Assembly: GCA_022495005.1 (NCBI GenBank) | Contig: JAGYXB010001798.1 | Location: forward strand, 310,001-374,000 | Direction: 5' to 3' | Length of the DNA: 64,000 bases | Source of the DNA: Rhyacophila brunnea | Lineage: Eukaryota > Arthropoda > Insecta > Trichoptera > Rhyacophilidae | Part shown: in pieces, positions 43,001 to 53,285 of the stretch | Layout: the number at the start of each line of letters is the position of its first letter | Position numbering within the stretch: position 1 is the first letter of the stretch | Notes under the pieces: model-generated | The model's input: only the letters and a program-made list of their open reading frames with translations | What the model was told of the DNA's origin: nothing | Databases searched by the model: none | Translations under genes and position numbers: made by a program

Positions 43001-45599
43001 ATGCGCGCACATAAGTAAACACACCGATTTTTTACGAGAAATGGATGTCAGCTACTTGCTCAACCTATTAGGTGTTTTCCAAAGCCATATTTAGTTTCAT
43101 ATATTATTATGTCACATAATATATTATGCCACTGTAAAGTATATGCGCCGATTACGTACCTATAGGTACATATAAACGAAATACAAAAATGTAGGTTTGA
43201 AAAGCATAAGTTAAGTAGTCTAACAAGTCAGTTAAATAATATAACCGTGTTCGGAAGATTATACGAATGCAATTGACCGTAGGGTCCAGGACGATTCATC
43301 GCCGGGACAACTGGGCGCCACGCAATCAAATGAAATTCGAAAAGAAATTGACGTTCGTGAATTATTGGTACTTTTCATATTAAGTATTATTTATATTTAA
43401 ATTATTATGTTATTATTTCACACTTAGACTTCGTGAGAATTTTAATGTAAACACGTAAATAATGATTTAATTGTGCATATTATGTTTAAGTTCTAACAAG
43501 AAGAGAGTTCTTTTATTTTCATATAATGCCTCAGGTACGATAATTCTCAATCCACGATAAAAAAAACATTATGTTAAGAGTAAAATGAATTAAAACTACT
43601 AAGTAGTAGATAGAAACTGATTAAAATTCCAAGTCTAGTTTCTGTTTAAAATCGTAACGAGCGTCTATTTATTTCATTCGACAGTGCGGACCCCAATTGT
43701 CCTGGAGCCCAGTTCTCTTGACAGTATCATAGTTCAGCGTGATTTGTTGTATCGGAAATATATGGGCGTATAGTATGCAGATCAAATTCATGTCAAAATA
43801 TAACGCTTCAAAAAATTGGAAAAAACCGGAATACAAGGGAAATAAAATAGATAGATATGTAAATTAGACATAAAATCACTTCGTATATACAATTTATAAT
43901 ATTTATAGATACTATCGACCAAGGGTAGTTTTAATATTAAATTTTAATTTTAATGGATTTAAGTTTTGTACCAGGGAACTCAGTTCTGTATTTTGTACTA
44001 TTATATTTGAAAATTCGTTTTTTGCAACCCGATCTTATCACTGCCTAATGCCTTATGCCTTTTGCTTCCAAAGAATGCACCTATCTCTGCGCATATTATG
44101 TATGTATATGACTGTGCTAATTTACGTACAGTTGACTCAGTACGGGTGGCCTATTGGATAAGAAACCCGACTAATGAAGCCGTAGATTTTTTTAGCCCAA
44201 GTTCTATTTCCGGTTGGAAATTATCTTTTTAAAAGTAAAATATCTATGTTATTACATTTTGTTTTTTTAGTGAAATATCTTGAAATATTTTCAGTAAATT
44301 AGTAAAATACTGAAGATGAAACAAAATTTAACTTTTTTTAGTTACCTACGACAGCCTACCTTTCTTCAATAGGTGCTCTTCGCCACTGTTAGCCCCCATA
44401 ATATAAATATCATAAAAAAGTAATGCATACCTATTTCAAATAAGATTACATTTAGCGGTACATTTACCTATATACCTATAACACAGACGCCAACCCGTGT
44501 ACAGAAACTTGTACGTATGCAGTTCGCCGTATCATACTTCAACGTGAAAAATTGTACAGGAAATTTATATGGCCGTATACTAAAGACCCACGGTGGCCGC
44601 GCGGCATAAGCGTTTGACTATCACGCCGTGGGTCTCAGGTTCGAATCCTGGGTCTGGCAAGTACACATATTGTTTTTCAATTTGTGTGTGAGTCAGGGTA
44701 TGGACTTAATAGGTTGAGCAAGTGGCTAACATCCATTTCTCGTAAAATACAACATCTGTTAATACAAACCTCTACTCTGTGGAGACCCATATGATACTAT
44801 TAGGATCGGACATGGTAAAAAAAAAAAATACTAAAGACCGTCCAACCTCTTTGGGCCGTATAGTACTGAGTTGAAATTCATGTCTAAATAAAACACGGTT
44901 CTTGTCGATTTACACTTTACATGAAGCCAGCAGTAAACAAATTTTGAAAATAGCCGATATACTGGATTATTTGTTAAGTTAGGTTAGGTTTTTATTCTTG
45001 AATTCATGAATTTTATCAAAATCAGCTATAAAAATTGAAATGTTCATATTGAATCTAATAAAATTGGATACCATATAGTAGACGGTAAAGCTCACGGCAA
45101 ACTGTGCCACGGTGAAATGTTTTACGTACATTTTACATGTAACCACGCCAACATGTCACTAATCTTGACTAGTCTAACAGAACAGATTTTCCTACATGTT
45201 TAATTTCAAAGCGTTGTCGGTTTGTTTCAGATTCTTGTATTAGTGGTGTTTGTTGCTGCAGTCCACGCCGACGTCAACACATTAGTACACCCTCATGTGG
45301 TGGAAACCTTCGCACCAGCCGAATACAACTTCGAATACTCAGTCAACGATGCAGAGACAGGAGACGTGAAGAACCAGAAAGAAGTTCGCCACGGCGACAA
45401 CGTGCAGGGGTCTTACTCCCTACTCGAAGCCGATGGAACCCGTCGCGTGGTGGAATACACAGCTGATGAAGAGAACGGCTTCAACGCTGTCGTCCATCGT
45501 GAACCGCCGTCGCACACGGTTGCCTACGCTCCGACTGTGGTTAAAACCGGCGCCCAAGTCTTCCCCGGACAGACGTACCAACATTTGAAGAAAATATGA
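40074..45599 (+). CDS. Cuticle gene A: RR-2 cuticular protein, exons 40074-40082 and 45231-45599
   Basis: Secreted structural protein of the exoskeleton; the RR domain binds chitin (family knowledge). Exon 1 is only ATG TTT AAG followed by GTAAGT at 40083; exon 2 starts after TTTGTTTCAG at 45231 in the same frame. The product is 125 residues: signal peptide [16 protein letters not shown], a short linker with APAEYNFEY, then the extended RR-2 core ([48 protein letters not shown]) and a short tail ending QHLKKI. Unlike genes B and C it has no AAPVAHY repeats. The exon is G+C-rich against the AT-rich surroundings. The 5148-bp intron holds repeats, including a long palindrome. No canonical AATAAA is seen just downstream. 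The exon 1 link is inferred from promoter geometry and splice signals, so it is less certain than exon 2. Confidence 0.85.
40240..40690 (+). repeat. Dispersed direct repeat, copy 2 (intron of gene A)
   Basis: Collinear with 35990-36430, with a roughly 60-bp extra piece at about 40300-40370. Non-coding. Confidence 0.8.
40733..41246 (+). repeat. Repeat R-A, compact copy (intron of gene A)
   Basis: Left end CAGTGGTGAGGG then CACTAAACTTTGTC; right end inverse words to CTCCAACCCCTCGCCAC. The flanks ATACCTAT and GTACCTAC are similar but not identical, so a TSD is doubtful. Confidence 0.65.
41291..42133. mobile_element. FB-TTAA, complete long palindrome in the intron of gene A
   Basis: Bounded by TTAAGGGGGA and TCCCCCTTAA. 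Two arms of about 400 bp (41291-41701 and 41753-42133) are near-perfect inverses, separated by about 50 bp (with GGCGTGGTCACAATATTG). No coding frame. TTAA at both ends plus the empty-site evidence at 16371/18729 point to a TTAA-targeting transposase (piggyBac- or Kolobok-like class, inference). Confidence 0.92.
42503..43077 (-). repeat. SINE-A fragment split by a TIR element
   Basis: The tail half (GTACGATCCTAATAAGATC to ACAGATTTTGTTTTT) ends at 42580 and the middle (TACGAGAAATGGATGTCAGC, CAACCTATTAGGT) resumes at 43034. The tRNA head is missing. Confidence 0.85.
42581..43027. mobile_element. TIR-G element inserted in the SINE
   Basis: Right end (reverse complement) GGTGTGTTTACTTATGTGCG, CGCATTAGAAGGTATACTTC, TTTGGCGTAACAAAAC. 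The left end retains only AAGTTATACTTCTTTTGG, so it lost about 30 terminal bases. GATTTT-T-rich sequence on both sides may be the target duplication. Related ends are at 60551 and 62778-63441. Confidence 0.7.
43881..44489. other. No gene seen (intron of gene A)
   Basis: AT-rich; no repeat termini recognised. Confidence 0.4.
44490..45140 (+). repeat. R3 copy with SINE-A and a fold-back half inside
   Basis: TTGTACGTATGCAGTTCGCC (44510), GGCCGTAT at 44571, then SINE-A, then GGGCCGTATAGTACTGAG. 44925-44985 is half of the FB-GGTAC element with a GTTAGGTTAGG core. TATTGAATCTAATAAA at 45047 matches 63893. Confidence 0.65.
44589..44827 (+). repeat. SINE-A copy with 12-bp TSD
   Basis: Intact layout from CACGGTGGCCGCGCGGC to an A-run. 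Perfect target duplication ATACTAAAGACC (44577-44588 and 44828-44839), as expected for LINE-mediated retroposition. It lies in gene A's intron in sense orientation. Confidence 0.96.
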
Positions 45600-46006
45600 A
45601 GAAAATTCGCACTAAATGATGGTTTGTGATAAGAATCCAGTGATGAAATTTTGACTTGTAAAAAATAATTTTAATAACACCAAAATTTGCGAAATATGAT
45701 AATAATATATTGCAATTACTACAAATTTAACCTTCAATTTTATTTATTATTCCATTAGTAGATAATAAGGTTACTATCTGAAACTTAGTCCAAACCGATA
45801 TAAGTACATCATTCTACTTATAAACAAAAATTATATTTTACTAAAACGGTTCTACTGTGAATGATAAACAAATTCACTTATACAAAATAATACGAAGTGA
45901 ACTGTCCAAAATATATTGAATTCGATAAATATGTTTGCAGTTGTAGACATTCTTGAAGTTTCTTTACAAACAATTATTATATAATTAGTTTATGGACAGA
46001 AACCTA
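45600..46006. other. 3' flank of gene A
   Basis: AT-rich, includes the probable 3' UTR. AATAAT/AATAAC variants at about 45665-45675, no AATAAA seen. Confidence 0.45.
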
Positions 46007-46573
46007 AATTGAGGCGTCTAATTCCAAAAAGCGATAAGTCCACATTTGGTCGAAATCGAGAAAAAAATACGCACGTATTCTTTGTATAATTTTACACAAT
46101 ATGTATTGATCTATAAACTCAAAAACGCGACATAACCCTACGAAAAAAAATATTTTAAGTCTCGATTTATTACAAAAAGCGCCAAGTCCGTTTTTCATAT
46201 TATTTAAAGCTTGGTTGATTTCGCGCGTGCTTAAGTCAACAAATAAGGGAACGTTCAATATTGAAAAGGGCGTCTCCCGTGCTGTAGCATCTGGTAAACT
46301 TATGATTGTGCCACGGAAATATGTGCCTTATGCGGGATACATTAAAAAGTGAAGTACAAGTAGCGCTAAGTCCAATTTTATTTGGCCTATATTTATTACA
46401 TTTAAGAGTTTATTGGCTGAAACAAATTGCCATTTGGTTCTAATTTCGACATAGAATACAACGGAAAAAATCTCACGTTAAAAAAAATAATTGAAGCTAG
46501 AAACATAAAAACGTTGTTTCCCGAAAATATCGAATTGTGGACTTGTCGCTTTTTGTAATTAGACGCCTCAATT
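46007..46573. mobile_element. MITE with repeated GCG-TAAGTCCA motif
   Basis: Left AATTGAGGCGTCTAATTCC and right (reverse complement) AATTGAGGCGTCTAATTAC form TIRs of about 38 bp. The motif AAAGCG(N)nAAGTCC occurs at about 46027, 46175 and 46365, and inverted at about 46537. No clear target duplication. Non-coding. Confidence 0.85.
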
Positions 46574-46599
46574 GGTATGGACGCTGGACCATAGAACAG

Positions 46600-46905
46600 A
46601 TAGTAAATAGAATTCCGATAAGTTATATATACCAATACAGTAAATTTTGACGCAGGGTTTTGAATGTGTGAGTGTCCTACGAAAATGAACCACGCATTAT
46701 AGATGTGCAATAGTGTGTGTAATACACCAATACTAGATGAGCGTCAATGCATAAACCGAGAGCAGTTGTCAGTATTCAAAGTGTGGCGTATTCTTGACAT
46801 GTGTTTGAGTTTATCCCGTATTCTTCCTTACTCGAGATCGGTTGCCTGTTTCTCCTTACCCGTTGGGTATTTCAGTTCCCATTATTTCTGAGTTCACTAG
46901 TCTTG
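46600..46905 (-). repeat. Partner of the repeat at 33245-33540
   Basis: Inverse of that unit (GTGTGAGTGTCCTACGAAAA, GTATTCTTGACATGTGT, CTTACTCGAGATCGGT, CATTATTTCTGAGTTC). Open frames here are not conserved between copies. Confidence 0.8.
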
Positions 46906-47634
46906 AGAAACAAACGATATATAAATAGTATGACATTGTCGGTAATGTAATCGTAACTAATATGTATATGAATATAATTACCGCCATATGTAGAGAAATA
47001 AAAACAATTCAGAGGTTTATATACAAAAAAATATATAAAAAATTACCATAAATTTCATTTCTTCTCAAATTTCGAGTCGAATATATTTGAAGAAATTTTG
47101 TGTTGGAGAAAAACTTCTCTGTAGATTGGATAAAATGACCTCTCATTTTCATAAACTCGGAAAAGTAAAAATATTTTTGGGTTAAAATTGCACTTAATTC
47201 AAGCTGGAACATGCTTCAGTAATTTTATAGGAGAACCACAGAAAGCTCCGTCTGGAAGAAAAATATTTGGTTACTGTTATTTTGGTTATATTTTATCATA
47301 TTGATGCTTTACAGCTGTTTACACCGAAGCTTTGACTGCGAATCGCTGTCACATTGCTTCTTCTCCTGCTAGTGCAGCGACAGTGTGAAATGGTGCCTTT
47401 AATCCAACATATTATGCTCGACAAATTTTATTATTTCTATATTTCTATACCTATGCTAAATTAGCTGATGCGCATGACGTATTTTCCTTCGGATTTTTGT
47501 CACATTTTGTGAGATTTGAGTAGGGGGGAGGAGTAAGATAAGATGTTTACTCATAAAAATGCATTAGATAAAATATACAATGTAGGTGTATATAATAATA
47601 ATAAGTGAAGTTAATATCTTCTTCGGCTATATCC
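46906..47634. other. No gene seen
   Basis: AT-rich; a GC-neutral patch at 47310-47400 has no frame. Confidence 0.4.
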
Positions 47635-48275
47635 ACCCCTTAGTTGGAGGGTACACAACGCGGCGCCTACAAGAATCCCTGTCGCTCGCCAGTTTTCTTG
47701 CTTCGTTCCAGGTCAAACGTCGCCTCTTCACTCTCAGCGTGATGAGAGGCTGCTTGGTGCGTTTTCTTATCTCCTCGTTGCTCATAAAGTCATACCACCC
47801 AGTATCCGTCGCGAAAATCTGTTTTTGAAGCTCAGTATACGGTTGCTCTGAGCCTTCGTAAAGTGCAATGATTCGCTACCGTAAAGCAGCACCGTCAGAA
47901 TGCAATCGTCGAATAGGCGGCATTTGGTCTCAAACACTATCGAGTAGAATGTTTCTCCAGCCATTCCCATTCGGATAGCGAGTTCTCTCTGCAAAATGTC
48001 ATCTCCCGTGATGTGTACCCCCAGGTACTTGAAGCTGTCGATGCTCTCGATGTTTTGTCCGTCGCTAATCAGAGAGGAATCAGGGCAGGTGATGATATTA
48101 CACAAAACGTTGGTTTTCTACGCGAGATGAGTTGTCATGCAACCTGTCGATTGTCTCTTGAATGCCCTCGATTGAGTTGTTGAACAGGACAGCGAAACTG
48201 GCGTATTCCAGGTTGCATAGCTTCACCGCGGGGGTAACAGGTATGCCTCCATCAGGTGGTATTGATTGAAGTTAA
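47635..48275 (-). pseudogene. Second-type LINE reverse transcriptase C-terminus (broken)
   Basis: Minus-strand frames: first (48275-48110) GGIPVTPAVKLCNLEYASFAV-type sequence with NNSIEGIQETIDRL; then, after a frameshift near 48105, SFKYLGVHITGDDILQREL, CRLFDDCILTVLLYGSESL and NRFSRRILGG (48105-47782); then a tail with NEEIRKRTKQ and RRLTWNEARKLASDRD (47820-47640). The SFKYLG and LLYGSES words are reverse transcriptase C-terminal hallmarks. It differs from the other two LINE types in the window. 5' truncated and frameshifted, so dead. Confidence 0.8.
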
Positions 48276-48845
48276 TATGGTTACTTAATAAACCTGTCGC
48301 CACGCGAAAAACCTGTTTTGGGTGAAATGGAGCAAACATATTATTACCGAAGTAAATTTTGTAAAAACCAGATTATTCAGATAAGACGCGATTGAGTTTC
48401 GAGACAACTTTTTGGTAATCCAAGTGCAGTAGTTATTTGTAGAAACGGGTCGACACGTGGGGAATCAGAGCTTATTAAATAATGTATAACAATATAGCCC
48501 AACGATCGGCTGCCTATCGGTGTGCCTTGATTTGAATTATATACATAGATAGATTAAATTCGTATGTTATTGTTATTTTTTTATTAACGCTTTCGCTGCT
48601 GAATAGATAATGAGATTTTAATTGCCCCCTTTAAAATGCACGTTAATTACATCGATCGGCCGCCTGGTCATTACGCACCGTGTGCGTCTTCCGCGTCCAA
48701 AGTATTTTAATAACATTGAACGAAGCGAACATTAAAATTATAAATTCAAGACTCTCACAAAGTGGTATAGCCATGAGGGGAAATACGTATCATTAGTGAC
48801 AATTAAACAAAAATCAGCATGATAATAATGAAAACATAGAGATAA
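48276..48845. other. No gene seen
   Basis: Contains ATCGATCGGCCGCCTGG-type GC patch near 48652 without a frame. Confidence 0.4.
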
Positions 48846-50120
48846 TCGATTAGAATTGAGATCGCAAGGAGTGCCTTTCTCAAAATGAGACGCCTCCTTA
48901 CCAATCGAGACCTTAATCTAGGTCTTAGACTGCGTATGGTACATACAATGCTATGTTCTCTCAATTGTTTTCTTTAATATGGAAGTATGGACGCTAAACT
49001 AAGAGATGTCACGGAGACTTGAAGCTTTCGAGGTGTGGCTGTATAGACGCATTCTCAAATTTCTCGGACTGACTGGGTGACAAATGTTGAAGTTCTCAAG
49101 CGAATGGGGAAGGACCGAGAAGTTCTACGTAGTATCAAAACCAGGAAACTACATTACCTCGGCCACGTTATGAGAGTACAAAAGTACAGCATTCCCAACG
49201 TGTCATTCAAGGAAACATCAATCGCGTCATCATCAGCGTAGCAGAGAACGGCGCCGCATTTTGTGGCTTAAGAACCTCCGTGATTTGTGCGAGTGCAGCT
49301 CCACTGAACTGTTCCGGGTAGCAGACGACAAATCTAAGATCGCCTTGATGGTGGCCGACCTCCGCTAGGGTATGGCACAATTGCTGGCCACAGACGGACA
49401 GTTCTCGTAACAGGTTGAACATGCCAGTTAATACGTAATGGCGGCCATACAGTTATCTTTGGTAGATAATCTGCTGCGTCCATAGACGGACAGTTTTCGA
49501 CCTGCCAGATGTGTGCCAGGTTCAAACTGCCAGCGACCCCCCACTCCCGTGTTTTTGTAAAACTGTTGAAATTTCAACTAGCCGAAAGTTCTCGGGTGAC
49601 GTTAGCTAGCTGTGTCGTAAAGTAGGAGTAGCTGGCGCGATTTGGCGGCAAATTTTGACAGTTCTGTCATTCTTCTAAGTTCGTTCGATAAGAAGTATAT
49701 TATTTTTGTTGTGTATTAGTTCTTTTGCTACTCATATTATATAATTACGAATATTGTGAAGTGTCAACTAGGTACCGCAAACAATATTTTCCACTACTTA
49801 AATACAAAAATATGTCTGGAAACAGACGCCAACTTCGTATAATATCGTTCAATATACCATACTTAAAACTAATTTAACACTAGGTAGGTACCCCTGTGTA
49901 TGATCTCCGCGAACATAACCTCCACAGTTTTTGACACTTGATCTGCCACAGACAATAACTGTACGTATATGGGCACGTCTGTTGACAGTTGGACAGATTT
50001 AAATGGGGTAGTTAAACTGATCTGTGGTGTGGCCACCAACGTACAGTTATTGAACAGTTATTGTCTGTGCCATGTTCAACCTGTTACGAGAACTGTCCGT
50101 CTGTGGCCGCCTAATGAGAA
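48846..50120 (+). pseudogene. LINE C-terminus (type b) interrupted by a MITE
   Basis: Frames give RIEIARSAFLKMRRLLTNRD, LEAFEVWLYRRILKFLG, VTNVEVLKRMGKDREVLRS and KTRKLHYLGHVM, then a damaged RGRRR region and CSSTELFRVADDKSKIALMV. This is the end of an RTE-like LINE. The stop and tail GGTATGGCACAAT are cut by the MITE at 49386-50108; the AATGAGAAGAAGATAC tail resumes after it. Better copy: 60088-60432. Confidence 0.82.
49386..50108. mobile_element. MITE with perfect 38-bp TIRs
   Basis: GGCCACAGACGGACAGTTCT... at 49386-49423 is the exact inverse of 50071-50108. The LINE tail at 60410-60432 gives the empty site (GGCACAATAAGAAGAAG). The outermost bases and target duplication are uncertain (ATTGCT left, GCCTAAT right). 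The subterminal CAGTTATTG(T/A)C words recur inside. No coding frame. Confidence 0.88.
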
Positions 50121-51164
50121 GAAGATACAAATTTACAAAAATTACAAAGAAGAGTACTATAGTAGGAGATACTATAACAATAATTTATAAAACAATATAC
50201 ACGTAAAAACTCTCCCTCATGCAAGTGAAGAAAAATATTATCATATTTGATTTGGTTAGATTCAGTTATTGCTTTCCCAAGTGGCAGGTTAGCTCTGTTA
50301 TTTCGGAGGACAAATTACTAATGATAACAATACACCAATTCGACGAAATTTCAATAGCTCACTGACTAGTTAAAATTGAGCGATGAGTTTAAATTGTGTA
50401 ACTTCTTATACACATCAAAAATCATTAGATAAAATTATTTTTTAAAACAATCTATATTATTTATTTACATGTGATTGAATGCCATAGAAATTATGTTTTT
50501 AAATTATCTAAATAATAATTATTTTGGACAACGTTGCAGTCATAGACAATAATTTTATACCCAAAAATTTTAGGTTTACGTATCTGAGCCTATCGTTTTG
50601 CATACATTGATATATACATGCAAAGGTCACGTGGCATAGATTTCATACAAAATAAACATCACCATTCCTCGACGAATAATCCGATAAATATGTTAAAGAC
50701 AAATGGCGAGCTGTGGCATCTTTTTTAAACCTTTAACACAATCACTGCTGACCAGTTAATTAATTTTTAATTATTAATTTAAATAGCATGTTAATTATAT
50801 CTAATGACCAGGTAACGTAAACGCCTCAGTCGCGGTGTCAGCACTAAATGAAACAGATGGTGCTGTGATCTGTATTTATTTATAATGCATTCCCACATAT
50901 ACGACAGAATTCTGATGTGGTTGGCAAATTAAATCATTTTTATATAATATAAGTGAGTATTTAAATACGTCAATATGAAATTAAATTACTTTTCTTAAGA
51001 AGGTAGACTTTAAATAATCGCCTAGAATGGAGTCTTCGCCACTGACATATAATATAATATATACAGGGATAAACATAGTTAATATGAAGAAGCCTCCTAT
51101 AGGTTACAAATTACCAATTTTCATGCAATTTCATCATGCTTATATATATGTACACTGAACGTCA
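50121..51164. other. No gene seen
   Basis: 50735-50855 is the inverse of 38235-38340. Otherwise AT-rich. Confidence 0.45.
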
Positions 51165-51705
51165 AGAGCAATGTTTCATTATGCCTCAAGCATAGCCCCC
51201 ACAAAGGGGGGCTGACAGGACTCTAGCCTGGGGGCCCGGGCGCAGGAGTAGCCCGGCGAGGCGAGTCGACCAGATAAGTGAGATAAACACACATCACAAA
51301 TTTGCATTAATAGTAAAAAAAGTCGCTTGCTGCGCTATTTTCCTTCCTATAATATTATTATTTTAAATTATGTGGTTGTACGGTTCAACTCCATAATTCA
51401 AATGGATATATTAAAATATACAAAAAAACACTAGATATGGGTAAGTACACATTAATTTTACCGCGTACCTACACCATTTGGAAAACGCTACTGTAGAGCG
51501 TCACACTGCCTTTATCCATAGCGATGGGTCGGGGGGGCCGCCAAAGATCTTAGCCTGGGGGTCCGCTTCGGGATGTGGGGCCATGGCCTCAAGTGCAGGG
51601 TTTTTAACCAATGTGAACTTCTAATGCTGACGTAGTCATAGTAACAAGAAATCCAGAAATTAAGAGTAGCACAAGGATGTATGGATATGTGTATAGTAGG
51701 CATTA
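51165..51705 (+). repeat. R30 copy split by hAT-4
   Basis: CATTATGCCTCAAG left and GCCTCAAGTGCAGGGTTTTT right of the hAT-4 insert, continuing to GTATGGATATGTGTATAG. Uninterrupted inverse copy at 30820-30950. Confidence 0.88.
51191..51585 (+). mobile_element. hAT-4, reference copy, perfect 8-bp TSD
   Basis: Ends CATAGCCCCCACA and TGTGGGGCCATG. Perfect duplication GCCTCAAG (51183-51190 and 51586-51593), with the empty site visible at 30820-30950. 395 bp, G-rich at both ends, AT-rich centre, no coding frame. Confidence 0.94.
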
Positions 51706-52918
51706 TAGCGCCTGTACACGTGCATGTATTTACTGGCAGCAAAATTGAGTATTTTAAACTATCGTAAACAATAAATGTTTACACGTAAAAGTGCTGACTG
51801 CCTCTCCAATTCATTTTTTAAGAGTGAGCGAGACGCAATGTTTTATGGTAGTATTTCGTACTATTTGGCAGTTAGTGAAAATCGGTCAACCTGAAAATTT
51901 GTTCGTAGTTCGTTTTTTAGACTGATGTTTCCATGTCAGTTAGCAAAATCTGCCGAAATCACCAGAACAATAATGAGGTCATCTCACGTTGAACTGCACT
52001 GCATCGACACCTGCATGACTCAATGAACGTTTTTATCATCTTCTACATGCATACATTTTTCGACTGTCATATCAAAATCACGTTTTTTTAGCGGTTGGCA
52101 CTATGTATTTTCAATAAGAATGTTCTCTATTATCGATGGTCTGCAGGTTGGGTTCTGTTCAAAATATTATATATGGATGTCAATGTCGCAAGTAATTTTA
52201 ACGTACGCATACGTAGAAACTGTTAGAATTAATTGAAATTAGCATGCTCAATAATAATTAATGATAATTCAAATTACTAATACATTATAGTTGGCACTCT
52301 TCATCAGTGTCATTCTTCAGTGAATTTACAGAGATGGTGATCGTTCAAAATACTCTGCATAATGACGAAACCATAGACTAAATTTGTCGCGGCGACATGT
52401 ATGCAACATGCACCTCAATTTGATCACAACTTAACTGTCAACAGTAAATCAATGCACATGTAAACGAGGTATTATACGTAAAAACAATCTACCGTTAGGT
52501 CTTTGGCATAAAAGCGTAATACCCCGTTTACACGTGCATGGATGTACTGTGCACAGTAAGAAAATGTATGGGGAAACATGTATTATTCTGCAGTTGGCAA
52601 GATTGCGTGCATAAATCAAACAAGATTGGAAGATTCCGAATTTCCAATGCGACAGTAAGATTATTTTCGATCTGCGCCTGCGCAGTACAGCGATCATAGC
52701 GAACCTGCCGGTAAAAAAACGAATTACTCATTTTGAGCTCCGATTTTCAATACGACCTGTCATATAGTAGTATAAAATGACAACATCGCGCCTCACTTAC
52801 TATTGAAGAATGAGATTGGAGAGACTGTCAGCACTTTAACGTGTAAACAGTTATTGTCATGACAGTTAAAAATAAGCACAATTGCCGACAGTAATTCCAT
52901 GCATGTGTGCAGGCGCTA
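51706..52918. mobile_element. PIF-a, long-TIR element with TTA duplication
   Basis: Ends TAGCGCCTGTACACGTGCAT and reverse complement TAGCGCCTGCACACATGCAT, flanked by TTA (51703-51705 and 52919-52921). Arms resemble each other for some 200 bp. 3-bp TTA/TAA duplication fits PIF/Harbinger-type MITEs (inference). Contains ACTGCGCAGGCGCAGATCG (inverse, about 52670-52690), shared with 61305. No transposase frame. Confidence 0.87.
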
Positions 52919-52921
52919 TTA

Positions 52922-53208
52922 GCATACAAATATTCAGCATCGCTTGCACTCGTAGGTAAATTCAATGACATGTCATAATATAATATTATATTGTATACAG
53001 TTTTATTGTGCATTCACCCAATTCTCATATTAATATAAATGTCATAACATAACAATGCCATAGAATAATCTAGGTCTCCCAACATTCGACCGACCGCAGA
53101 GTAAAATCAACTTTTTTACTGTCATTAAAAAATAATGATAATGTGTCCTACGGAAAAAAATGTCACTCCTCGTACAGGGTAAACTGGGTGGGGTTGCAAC
53201 CGTGTGAC
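52922..53208. other. Upstream region of gene B
   Basis: No coding frame. GGGTAAACTGGGTGGGGTTG just upstream of the TATA box is the only GC-richer piece. Possible regulatory region, not demonstrated. Confidence 0.4.
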
Positions 53209-53245
53209 TATAAAAACAGTTCGATTTGTTTATTTAATCACAGTT
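53209..53245 (+). promoter_or_regulatory. Core promoter of cuticle gene B
   Basis: TATAAAAA at 53209-53216 and CAGTTAAG at 53241, 32 nt from the first T of TATA, as in genes A and C. Leader to ATG 53286 about 45 nt. Confidence 0.87.
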
Positions 53246-53285
53246 AAGCTCTGATTACTTTACCAGATAGCAGTAAATCAACAAA

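Larger units (their letters stand above)
42460..43880 (+). repeat. Repeat R3 copy, interrupted by a SINE
   Basis: Starts with ATCACCAATGCTACTAAAAC, is interrupted by SINE-A (42503-43077), resumes with AAGCCATATTTAGTTTCATA, then GTATATGCGCCGATTACGTA and ATACGAATGCAATTGACCGT, and further matches to about 43870 (GGAATACAAGGGAAATA). A non-R3 stretch lies at 43290-43720. Confidence 0.65.

Noticed and set aside
45222..45230. Start of gene A at 45222 in the exon 2 frame
   Set aside because: There is no ATG there (TTG), and the bases TTTGTTTCAG are a splice acceptor. The signal peptide is completed by exon 1 at 40074.
46402..46710. 102-residue minus-strand frame as a gene
   Set aside because: Overlaps the MITE right end and the dispersed repeat, with no domain or splice support.
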